Shown: positions 1 to 5,786 of the stretch, one piece after another
Layout: every line of letters starts with the position of its first letter
Numbering within the stretch: position 1 is the first letter of the stretch
Made by a program: the position numbers and the translations under genes
Source of the DNA: Thermoleophilaceae bacterium
GTDB lineage: Bacteria > Actinomycetota > Thermoleophilia > Solirubrobacterales > Thermoleophilaceae
Reading direction: 5' to 3'
DNA length: 6,402 nt
Assembly: GCA_013696905.1 (NCBI GenBank)
Contig: JACCXP010000129.1
Coordinates: forward strand, 1 to 6,402
Notes under the pieces: model-generated
The model's database searches: none
The model's input: the letters and a program-made list of their open reading frames with translations, nothing else
Told to the model about the DNA's origin: nothing

Positions 1-22
1 CCCGCCAAGGAGAGATACGAAA

Positions 23-1075
23 ATGCCTCGACTGGGAAGCGAAGCAAGCCAAGGGCTGCGCGAACGGCTCGATCAGGGACCGCTGATCTGCGCCGAGGGT
101 TACCTGTTCGAGCTCGAGCGCCGCGGCTACGTCCAGGCCGGCGCCTTCGTCCCCGAGGTCGTGCTCGAGCACCCCGAGGCGGTCGCCCAGCTCCATCGCG
201 AGTTCGTGCACGCCGGGTCTGACGTCGTCGAGGCTTTCACGTACTACGCGCACCGCGAGAAGCTGCGCCTGATCGGCAAGGATCACCTGCTCGAGCGGAT
301 GAACCGCCAGGCGCTCGCGATCGCCCGCGGCGTCGCGCGCGAGACCGGCACGCTGCTCGCCGGCGACATCTGCAACACGAACCTCTACACGGGCGAGGAG
401 TCACGCGACACCGTGCGCGCGATGTTCGAGGAGCAGGTGTGCTGGGCCTCCGAGGAGGGCGTCGACTTCATCGTCGGGGAGACGTTCGCGTTCGCAGGTG
501 AGGCGCTCGTGGCGACCGAGGTGATCAAGGAGGCAGGCCTCGACGCCGTAATCACGCTCGCCATCCACAAGCAGCCGGAGACCCGCGACGGCCTCTCTCC
601 GGCGGAGGCGTGCCGTGTGCTCGAGCAGGCGGGCGCCGACGTCGTCGGGCTCAACTGCATCCGGGGCCCGCGTACGATGCTCCCGCTGCTCGAGGAGGTC
701 CGTGCCGCCGTCGACTGCCACGTCGCGGCGCTGCCCGTGCCCTACCGCACCACGGAGCGCGAGCCGAGCTTCCAGTCGCTGACCGACCCGGGCTACGAGT
801 GGCTGCCGGATGGGCGGCCGTTCCCGACCGCGCTCGACCCGTTCACCTGCAACCGCTACGAGGTCGGCGACTTCGCCCAGGTGGCGCACTCGCTCGGCAT
901 CTCCTACCTCGGCCTGTGCTGCGGCGCAGCGCCCCACCACGTGCGCGCGGTCGCGGAGGCCCTCGGCCGCCGCCCGCAGGCGAGCCGCTACACGGCCGAC
1001 ATGTCGAAGCACGCCTACTTCGGCACCGAGGCCACGCTCAAGGACGAGAACAAGGTCTACGCGGGCGAGCTGTGA
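23..1075 (+). CDS. BHMT-like homocysteine S-methyltransferase family protein
   Basis: Predicted cytoplasmic zinc-dependent methyltransferase that moves a methyl group from a small donor to homocysteine, giving methionine (pfam S-methyl_trans, TIM barrel). The 350-residue protein resembles vertebrate betaine-homocysteine methyltransferase along most of its length. Examples are the N-terminal ERRGYVQAG and HPEAVAQLHREF stretches, GVDFIVGETF near 146-155, GLNC with Cys212, and GLCCGAAPHH with Cys299-Cys300. These three cysteines match the human BHMT zinc ligands (217, 299, 300). It lacks the long C-terminal arm of the 406-residue human enzyme. The ATG at 23 is preceded by AAGGAGAG at 7-14, 8 nt away, so the start is well supported. 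Its stop overlaps the GTG of the next gene by 4 nt, implying translational coupling to the flavoprotein. By recalled alignment, several betaine-contact residues differ (Trp44 to Phe42, Tyr160 to Thr154, Asp26 to Ala24), so the methyl donor is uncertain. Family assignment is firm; betaine as substrate is only a guess. Confidence 0.9.
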   Translation: MPRLGSEASQGLRERLDQGPLICAEGYLFELERRGYVQAGAFVPEVVLEHPEAVAQLHREFVHAGSDVVEAFTYYAHREKLRLIGKDHLLERMNRQALAIARGVARETGTLLAGDICNTNLYTGEESRDTVRAMFEEQVCWASEEGVDFIVGETFAFAGEALVATEVIKEAGLDAVITLAIHKQPETRDGLSPAEACRVLEQAGADVVGLNCIRGPRTMLPLLEEVRAAVDCHVAALPVPYRTTEREPSFQSLTDPGYEWLPDGRPFPTALDPFTCNRYEVGDFAQVAHSLGISYLGLCCGAAPHHVRAVAEALGRRPQASRYTADMSKHAYFGTEATLKDENKVYAGEL

Positions 1076-2400
1076 GCGCGAGCGCGATGGCCGGCGCGGG
1101 GCTTCCGCGCAGCGCCGAGTACCTGATCGTCGGGGCCGGCGTGCACGGCCTCTCGACCGCCTGGCACCTGGCGCGCGACCTGCGCGCCCGCGGTGAGGCC
1201 GCGCGAGTGCTCGTGATCGACAAGACCGCCGTCGGCGCCGGGGCGTCGGGCATCGCCTGCGGCGTCGTGCGCAACAACTACTTCCAGCCGGCGATGTCCG
1301 AGCTGATGGCGGCGTGCGTCGAGATCTGGGAGGACAACGCGGAGGACCTCTCGTACCAGGGCGCCGGCTACGTCGCGCTCGGCCCGCCCGCGCAGGAGGC
1401 GGACCTCGTCGAGGTGTTCGAGCGCCAGCAGCGGATCGGCTATCGCTCGGAGCTCCACGTCGGCGAGCGCGAGGTCGCCGAGCACATGCGCTCGCTGTTT
1501 CCCGACTGGCGCGCGCCGGGACTCAGCGTCTGCCTGCACGAGCATCAGGGCGGCTTCGCACACAACATCGAGTCGGTGCGCGGACTCGCCGCAAAGGCGC
1601 GCGCGGAGGGCGTCGAGATCGTCGAGGGGGTCGAGGTGCTCGGCTTCGAGCGCGACGAATCGGACGCGGTCACGAGCGTGCTCACCGACGCCGGCGCGGT
1701 CGCCGTCGAGCAGGTGGTCGTGGCTGTCGGGCCCTGGATCAAGCGCCTGTGGGAGCTGCTCGAGCTGCCCCAGCGCCTCGACGTGTGCACGCCGGGCGGT
1801 CACGTCGCACCCGACCAGGAGATGTGGACCTACTGGTACCTCCAGGAGGGCGAGGTGGCGATCGATCCCGCGCTGTTTGCGACCTCGGGCGGCGCAGTCC
1901 CGCCGGTGCTGCACGTCGACTCGCACGCGCCGCTGCACGACGACTCGGGCCGGCTGGTCACCGACGAGCCGTGGGGCGTCTACTTCAAGCGCGACCGCGA
2001 GGGCATCCAGGAAGGCTCCGCGCCGATCCCGAAGGGACACGAGTTCGCCGTCGACCCCTACCCCGGGGCGACCGTCGAGGAGGACTTCTCGCACATGTGG
2101 GCGGCGGCGCTCTCGCACTGCATGCAGCGCTTCGAGGGCGCCCGCCGAAGCTTTCGCGATGTCCGCTCAGGCGGCGTCGGCGCCTTCACGGTGGACAACT
2201 TCCCGATCTTCGACCGCATGCGCCCGAACGTCTACGTCGCGGCCGACTCGAACCACGGCTACAAGATGGTCGCGGTCGGGCGCGAGATCGCACGCGAGCT
2301 CTGCGGCGAGCACTCCTCGCTGCTCTACCCTTTCCGCTACGAGCGCTTCGCCTCGGGCGACCTGCACCCGGTGTCGCAGTCGCCTTACCCTTGGAGCTGA
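1072..2400 (+). CDS. FAD-dependent oxidoreductase, DAO family (dimethylglycine/sarcosine oxidase-like)
   Basis: Predicted flavoprotein that oxidises a secondary or tertiary amine or amino acid, probably an N-methylated one. The 442-residue protein has an N-terminal Rossmann motif GAGVHG (21-26) after a hydrophobic strand, an acidic ribose-binding position in VLVIDK (Asp50), a second FAD motif GAGASGIACGVV (55-66), a VVVAVGPW segment (216-222) and a C-terminal FAD-contact region around DNFPIFDR and NHGYKM (375-399). About 90 residues (roughly 240-330) form an unusual Trp/Tyr-rich segment in the substrate domain that I cannot assign. The GTG at 1072 gives a 4-nt GTGA overlap with the upstream methyltransferase; an ATG at 1087 is the alternative and loses only five residues. 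The open frame extends upstream to 610, but that part lies inside the methyltransferase gene and is not credible. The histidine that carries covalent FAD in dimethylglycine dehydrogenases aligns with Ile61 here, so FAD is probably bound differently. Exact substrate unknown. Confidence 0.88.
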   Translation: MSASAMAGAGLPRSAEYLIVGAGVHGLSTAWHLARDLRARGEAARVLVIDKTAVGAGASGIACGVVRNNYFQPAMSELMAACVEIWEDNAEDLSYQGAGYVALGPPAQEADLVEVFERQQRIGYRSELHVGEREVAEHMRSLFPDWRAPGLSVCLHEHQGGFAHNIESVRGLAAKARAEGVEIVEGVEVLGFERDESDAVTSVLTDAGAVAVEQVVVAVGPWIKRLWELLELPQRLDVCTPGGHVAPDQEMWTYWYLQEGEVAIDPALFATSGGAVPPVLHVDSHAPLHDDSGRLVTDEPWGVYFKRDREGIQEGSAPIPKGHEFAVDPYPGATVEEDFSHMWAAALSHCMQRFEGARRSFRDVRSGGVGAFTVDNFPIFDRMRPNVYVAADSNHGYKMVAVGREIARELCGEHSSLLYPFRYERFASGDLHPVSQSPYPWS

Positions 2401-2430
2401 TCCCGCTCAAGCGCATTCGCTGGCGTGCCG

Positions 2431-2438
2431 AAGAGAGG
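2431..2438 (+). promoter_or_regulatory. Ribosome binding site for the small zinc-ribbon gene
   Basis: The purine run AAGAGAGG lies 6 nt before the ATG at 2445 and only 3 nt before the adjacent ATG at 2442. The spacing favours 2445 as the main start. The site lies in the 44-nt gap after the flavoprotein stop, which supports independent translation of the small gene. Confidence 0.5.
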
Positions 2439-2444
2439 TTGATG

Positions 2445-2657
2445 ATGTCTCATTCCGCGGAGGCCTGGTACGCGGCCAACACGCGCAGGTGTGAGGTATG
2501 CGGCGGCCGTGGCTGGAAGTCCGATCCCGCGCACCCCTACGGCGGCGCGACCTGTCGGCGCTGCGGCGGCGCCGGCCTCGTACGCCGGCCGAGTGGCGAG
2601 CCCCTCTTCCTGCCGGCCGAGTGGACCGACGACGAGCCTCCGCCGCGGGCCGCCTGA
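2445..2657 (+). CDS. Small zinc-ribbon protein with two CxxCGGxG motifs
   Basis: Hypothetical protein of 70 residues, likely cytoplasmic. It has two treble-type cysteine pairs, CEVCGGRG (Cys16, Cys19) and CRRCGGAG (Cys37, Cys40), 17 residues apart. This CxxCxGxG style is that of the DnaJ zinc-finger domain, but there is no J domain and only two of the four repeats, enough for one zinc ion. The C-terminus is acidic and proline-rich (EWTDDEPPPRAA). Tandem ATG codons lie at 2442 and 2445; the second is better spaced from the purine run at 2431-2438. The frame is open far upstream, but that part is a shadow of the flavoprotein gene. The gene sits 44 nt after the flavoprotein and 21 nt before the amidase, so it is probably in the same transcript. 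A redox, metal-handling or chaperone-like helper role is possible, but nothing in the sequence decides this. Confidence 0.75.
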   Translation: MSHSAEAWYAANTRRCEVCGGRGWKSDPAHPYGGATCRRCGGAGLVRRPSGEPLFLPAEWTDDEPPPRAA

Positions 2658-2678
2658 GCCGATAGCCGGCCGCAGCTC

Positions 2679-4100
2679 GTGAACGGCGAGGAGATCGCCC
2701 GGCTGTCGGCGCTCGAGCTGCGGGCCCTGTACCGAGCGCGCGAGCTGTCGCCGGTCGCGGTCGCCGAGGCCACGCTCGCGCGAATCGATGCCCTCGACCC
2801 GACGCTCGCCGCGTTCGTCACCACGACCCCCGAGCGTGCTCTCTCCGAGGCACGGCGCTCGGAGCGCGCCCTGATGGCGCGGCACGCCGAGCGGCCGCTC
2901 GAGGGAATCCCGATCTCGCTCAAGGACCTCGTCCCGACGCGGGGCGTTCGCACTACCCGCGGCTCGCTGCTCTACGAGGACTGGGTGCCGGACTTCGACG
3001 CTCCCGTCGCCGAGCGCGTGCGCGATGCAGGCGCGGTGCTGCTCGGCAAGACCAACACGCCGGAGATGGGCTGGAAGGGCGACTCCGGCAACCGCGTCCT
3101 CGGCCCCACCCACAATCCGTTCGCGCACGGTCGCACGGCGGGCGGATCGAGCGGCGGGGCGGCCGCTGCGGTGGCGGCGGGCCTAGGGCCACTCGCGCAG
3201 GGAAGCGACGGGGCGGGGTCGATTCGCATCCCGGCGGCCTTCTGCGGCGTGTTCGGGCACAAGCCCTCGTTCGGGCTCGTGCCCTATCACCCACCGAGCG
3301 CGATCGAGCAGCTGTCGGCGATCGGCCCGATCACGCGCACGGTGCGCGACGCCGCGCTTCTGCTCGACGTGATAGCGGGCCCGGACGCGCGCGATCGCAT
3401 GTCGCTGCCTGCGACCGGGACCGACTTCCTGGCGGGGATCGAGGGCGGCGTGCGGGGCATGCGAGTGGCCTGGAGCGACGACCTCGGCTTCGGCGCGGTC
3501 GAGCCCGAGGTGCTCGAGCTCGCGCGCGCGGCTGCCGGCGCCTTCGACGAGCTGGGAGCCCACGTCGAGGAGATATCCGCGGTCCTTTCCGACCCCTACC
3601 CCGCGCTAGAGCTGATCTGGGCCACCGGCCAGGCGGCCATGCACGACGGCGAGCTCGACGCCGTAAGGGACCGGCTCGATCCCGGCCGCCTCGCGCTGAT
3701 CGAGGTCGGCCTCGAGGTGAGCGGCGTCGAGCTCGCGGCCGCCAACGCCGAGCGGCTCGCGTTCTACCAGCGCGTGCGCGAGCTGATGGGCGGCTACGAC
3801 CTGCTGCTCACCCCCACGCTCCCCGTGACCGCATTCGCGGCCGGTGATGACCACCCCCCTCCGATCGGCGACCGGCCGGCGAGCGTGCTCGGCTGGACCT
3901 GCTTCACCTACCCGTTCAACATGACGGGCCACCCCGCCGCCACGGTCCCGGCGGGCCTCGCCGCGGACGGGCTGCCGGTCGGCCTGCAGATCGTCGGGGG
4001 CTGGCGCGAGGATGCGACCGTGCTGCGCGCGGCGGCCGCCTACGAGGAGCTGAGACCGTGGCTTGCGTCGCTTGCCGGCGCCGACCTCGGGCTGGCATAG
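2679..4100 (+). CDS. Amidase-signature family hydrolase
   Basis: Predicted cytoplasmic amidohydrolase that splits a carboxamide to acid plus ammonia or amine. The 473-residue length is typical for single-domain amidases of this family. The Ser-cisSer-Lys triad is complete: Lys82 in ISLKDL, Ser157 in the glycine/serine-rich GGSSGG loop and nucleophile Ser181 in GSDGAGSIRIP. The residue spacing (75 and 24) equals that of fatty acid amide hydrolase (142, 217, 241). The N-terminus (SALELRALYRARELSPVAV) and the C-terminal region (FTYPFNMTGHPAATVPAG, then GLPVGLQIVG) are also standard. The start is the GTG at 2679, 21 nt after the zinc-ribbon stop, with no clear ribosome binding site, so coupled translation is likely. 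Substrate cannot be read from sequence. It could be a GatA paralogue, but no gatB or gatC lies nearby, so a catabolic amidase is more likely. Its place in the run suggests a link to the N-methyl amine module. Confidence 0.92.
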   Translation: MNGEEIARLSALELRALYRARELSPVAVAEATLARIDALDPTLAAFVTTTPERALSEARRSERALMARHAERPLEGIPISLKDLVPTRGVRTTRGSLLYEDWVPDFDAPVAERVRDAGAVLLGKTNTPEMGWKGDSGNRVLGPTHNPFAHGRTAGGSSGGAAAAVAAGLGPLAQGSDGAGSIRIPAAFCGVFGHKPSFGLVPYHPPSAIEQLSAIGPITRTVRDAALLLDVIAGPDARDRMSLPATGTDFLAGIEGGVRGMRVAWSDDLGFGAVEPEVLELARAAAGAFDELGAHVEEISAVLSDPYPALELIWATGQAAMHDGELDAVRDRLDPGRLALIEVGLEVSGVELAAANAERLAFYQRVRELMGGYDLLLTPTLPVTAFAAGDDHPPPIGDRPASVLGWTCFTYPFNMTGHPAATVPAGLAADGLPVGLQIVGGWREDATVLRAAAAYEELRPWLASLAGADLGLA

Positions 4101-4233
4101 CGCTCGCCGCCACGCTGATACTCTGCCAGTTCGTAACGTCGCACCTCCGTCTTGGCGCCACGTTGCATCTACCCGAAGGGGAATGGGCGCGGTCGGAGAG
4201 GCCGCCCGCGGACCCGAGGGAGGCCCTAAAGCA
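4101..4233 (+). promoter_or_regulatory. Intergenic leader of the GAF gene with hairpin
   Basis: This 133-nt gap between the amidase stop and the GAF gene is the longest plus-strand gap in the window. It contains an AT-richer stretch near 4115-4140, so an internal promoter is plausible; a TACTCT (4119-4124) fits the loose actinobacterial -10 pattern, but I see no matching -35. A GC-rich hairpin can form at 4185-4207 (GGGCG and G pairing with C and CGCCC, one bulged C, loop of about 10 nt). It ends 8 nt before the ribosome binding site and has no T tract, so it is more likely a leader structure than a terminator. An imperfect inverted pair GTAACGT (4133) and ACGTTGC (4160) is also present. No known riboswitch class is recognised. 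Confidence 0.3.
4216..4223 (+). promoter_or_regulatory. Ribosome binding site deciding the GAF gene start
   Basis: GAGGGAGG lies 10 nt before the ATG at 4234 and is the best purine match in the leader. It supports that ATG over the in-frame upstream ATG codons at 4063 (inside the amidase) and 4183 (purine run too close to the codon). Confidence 0.6.
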
Positions 4234-4878
4234 ATGCCCTATGTGCGTTGCCCAGATTGCGGACTCGCGGCCTACACGGCGTCCGGCCACTCCGGCCGCG
4301 ACCGCTGCCCGCGCTGCGGCGAGGAGCTGCCCGGGGCCATCAGGACCCGCCGGGCGGCCTCGACGGTACCTCGCCTGCGCGCGCCGTTCCCCACCAACGC
4401 CCGTGACCCCGAGCCGACCAGCACGGTCGCGCCCCCGGAGGACGAGCCCGCCGAGGCGCCGCTGAAGCTCGCGCTCGCGCTCGCGCGCGAGCAGCTCAAC
4501 ATGGACCTCGCGCTGCTGACCGAGGTGCTGGGAGGCCGGCAGGTCGTCCGCCACATGACCGGCGAGCGCGCCTGGCTCGGCATCGACGAAGGCGACTCCT
4601 TCCCGCTCGACGCGACCTACTGCGAGCGGCTGCTCGACGGCCGCATCGGCTCGATCGTGAGCGACGCCCAGCATGACCCCCGGGTAGCCGACCTCGAGGC
4701 CACGCGTGCGGTCGGCATCGGCGCCTACATCGGCGTGCCGCTGCGGGTCGACGACGTTCGCCTCTACGTGCTCTGCTGCGTGGCGCGGGAGACGCGTCCG
4801 GGGCTCGCAGAGGCCGACGTGCGCTTCCTCAAGGGGCTCGGCGAGACCGTCGTGGCCGAGCTCAAGGCTCCGGCCTGA
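4234..4878 (+). CDS. Zinc ribbon-GAF domain protein
   Basis: Probable cytoplasmic sensor or regulatory protein of 214 residues. The N-terminus holds a zinc ribbon: Cys6-x2-Cys9 (CPDCG), then Cys25-x2-Cys28 (CPRCGEEL). A proline-rich, charged linker (about 40-76) follows. The rest (about 77-212) reads as a GAF domain: an opening helix (LKLALALAREQLNMDLALL), the core with FPLDATYCERLLDG and IVSDAQHDPRV, then GIGAYIGVPL, a strand with LYVLCCVA and the closing helix ADVRFLKGLGETVVAEL. There is no histidine kinase, GGDEF, EAL, phosphatase or HTH domain, so output must be through the zinc ribbon or a partner. I do not see the NKFDE-type signature of cyclic-nucleotide GAF domains. The ATG at 4234 is chosen because of GAGGGAGG at 4216-4223 and because the first cysteine pair follows immediately. 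It ends 21 nt before the convergent phosphoesterase. Domain call firm; ligand and role unknown. Confidence 0.82.
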   Translation: MPYVRCPDCGLAAYTASGHSGRDRCPRCGEELPGAIRTRRAASTVPRLRAPFPTNARDPEPTSTVAPPEDEPAEAPLKLALALAREQLNMDLALLTEVLGGRQVVRHMTGERAWLGIDEGDSFPLDATYCERLLDGRIGSIVSDAQHDPRVADLEATRAVGIGAYIGVPLRVDDVRLYVLCCVARETRPGLAEADVRFLKGLGETVVAELKAPA

Positions 4879-4892
4879 CTCGCACCTCGGGG

Positions 4893-4912
4893 GCCGGGAT
4901 CAAGCGCCCGGC
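4893..4912. terminator. GC hairpin between convergent genes, possible bidirectional terminator
   Basis: GCCGGG (4893-4898) and CCCGGC (4907-4912) form a perfect 6-bp stem with an 8-nt loop. The hairpin spans the phosphoesterase stop codon and lies 14 nt after the GAF gene stop, where terminators for both genes are expected. There is no T tract on either strand, so intrinsic termination is unproven. Confidence 0.3.
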
Positions 4913-5724
4913 GGGGGCGTGAAGGGCAGCATGTCGTAGCGCACGAAGCGATCCAGGGCGGGATGGAAACGGCTCGTGATCACGGGCTCGCGTGAGAACT
5001 CGGCGAGCGGCTCCTCGCCTTCGCCGGGGCGCCGCAGGCTGATCCGCACGGAGTCGGCGTCGAGGTCGATCACGTTGTAGGACGGCGGCATCGTGCCGCG
5101 CACGCGCAGGCTCGAGACAGTGCCCGAGTGCACGACGCGCACGCCGGAGATGCTCCACACGTAGGGCACGTGGCGATGCCCCGCAAGCACGAGGTCGACG
5201 CGCAGCTCGCGCAGAATCGCCATCACGTCGCCGGCATCGCGCAGGTTGTTCTGGTCGCGGCCCGTGCCGGGCACCGCCAGGATGTGGTGGTGGATCAGCA
5301 GGATCCGCGGTCCCTGGTTCCAGCCGCGGAACTCCGAGTCGAGCCAGGAGTAGTGCTCACGGCCCACCTCTCCCTCGTCGAGGTCCGGCTTCGTCGAGTC
5401 GAGCGAGACGACCTTCGCCTCCCCCTCGGGCACGCGCACCTGCTCGGCGCGCTCGCGCAGCCCGAAGAAGTCCTCGAAATGGCGGTAGCCGACGTTGCGT
5501 GCGTCGTGGTTGCCCATCGTCACGAGCACCGACGGGCACTCGAGGCGGGACAGGAACTCGCGCGCCTGCTCGAACTCGTGCCGGTAGCCCTCCGTCGTCA
5601 GATCGCCCGGCACGGCGACGAGATCCGGGCCGAGCGCGTTTGCCTCGTCGATCGCCGCCTCGAGCAGGTCCGCGCGGAACAGCCCCGAGCCGACGTGGAG
5701 GTCCGACATCTGGACGATCCTCAC
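4900..5724 (-). CDS. Calcineurin-like metallophosphoesterase (class III phosphodiesterase-like)
   Basis: Predicted cytoplasmic two-metal phosphoesterase of 274 residues. All core motifs are present: DLH (Asp8, His10), GD (Asp41), GNHD (Asn72, His73), the HHH run (from His145) and GHRH (His183, His185). The arrangement and length resemble the CpdA/Icc type of 3',5'-cyclic-nucleotide phosphodiesterases, but the substrate could equally be another phosphodiester or phosphomonoester. No signal peptide or membrane segment is visible. I chose the GTG at 5724, which overlaps the stop of a small upstream ORF as GTGA and places the first beta strand (RIVQMSDLH) right at the N-terminus. The GTG at 5751 would add nine residues (mostly Arg, with three rare CGA codons) in an Arg-rich tail, and an ATG at 5709 would cut the first strand. 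Convergent with the GAF gene and divergent from the MFS transporter. Family firm, substrate unknown. Confidence 0.88.
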   Translation of the reverse strand: MRIVQMSDLHVGSGLFRADLLEAAIDEANALGPDLVAVPGDLTTEGYRHEFEQAREFLSRLECPSVLVTMGNHDARNVGYRHFEDFFGLRERAEQVRVPEGEAKVVSLDSTKPDLDEGEVGREHYSWLDSEFRGWNQGPRILLIHHHILAVPGTGRDQNNLRDAGDVMAILRELRVDLVLAGHRHVPYVWSISGVRVVHSGTVSSLRVRGTMPPSYNVIDLDADSVRISLRRPGEGEEPLAEFSREPVITSRFHPALDRFVRYDMLPFTPPPGA

Positions 5725-5786
5725 CGCGCGCTGCAGCCGTCGTCGTCGCACGGAGCGCAGCAGCCGTCGGCCTCGATGCCGCTCAC
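5721..5786 (-). CDS. Putative 21-codon cysteine-rich small ORF upstream of the phosphoesterase
   Basis: Small ORF starting with GTG at 5786 and ending with a TGA that overlaps the GTG of the phosphoesterase by 4 nt. The peptide has four cysteines (GCCAPC, then DDDGC) and an acidic middle. Twenty of its 21 sense codons end in G or C, while the competing phosphoesterase frame over the same bases uses three CGA codons, so this frame looks more like a gene. A TAGGGT (-10-like, 5799-5794) ends 7 nt before the GTG, as expected for a leaderless actinobacterial transcript; the same bases (GGTGAG) could also act as a weak ribosome binding site. It could be a leader peptide controlling the phosphoesterase, a tiny metal-binding peptide, or a chance ORF. 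An in-frame GTG at 5795 would add three residues. Confidence 0.4.
   Translation of the reverse strand: MSGIEADGCCAPCDDDGCSAR

Noticed and set aside
401..1012. Minus-strand ORF of 203 codons opposite the methyltransferase
   Set aside because: Low-complexity Arg/Ala/Glu composition and full overlap with a well-supported gene.
610..1071. Upstream extension of the flavoprotein frame
   Set aside because: It reads Arg/Pro-rich nonsense within the methyltransferase gene; the FAD motif starts soon after the GTG at 1072.
1057..2118. Long minus-strand ORF (353 codons) opposite the flavoprotein
   Set aside because: It is antisense to a clear FAD-dependent oxidoreductase, is Arg/Val/Asp-biased and shows no domain; such antisense frames are common in GC-rich genes.
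1314..2441. Upstream extension of the small zinc-ribbon frame
   Set aside because: It overlaps the flavoprotein in another frame and is Arg/Ala-rich; the real protein starts after the purine run at 2431-2438.
2385..3128. Minus-strand ORF of 247 codons across the zinc-ribbon and amidase genes
   Set aside because: Opposite two supported genes with no recognisable motif.
4133..4166. Inverted repeat GTAACGT and ACGTTGC as an operator
   Set aside because: One mismatch in seven with a 20-nt gap; expected by chance at this length, so mentioned only within the leader.
3916..4674. Minus-strand ORF of 252 codons opposite the amidase end and GAF gene
   Set aside because: Arg/Ala-rich, no domain, and antisense to a clear GAF domain.
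5725..5751. Nine-residue N-terminal extension of the phosphoesterase from GTG 5751
   Set aside because: No ribosome binding site, an Arg-rich tail with three CGA codons, and poorer G/C third-position use than the overlapping small ORF; kept only as an alternative start.
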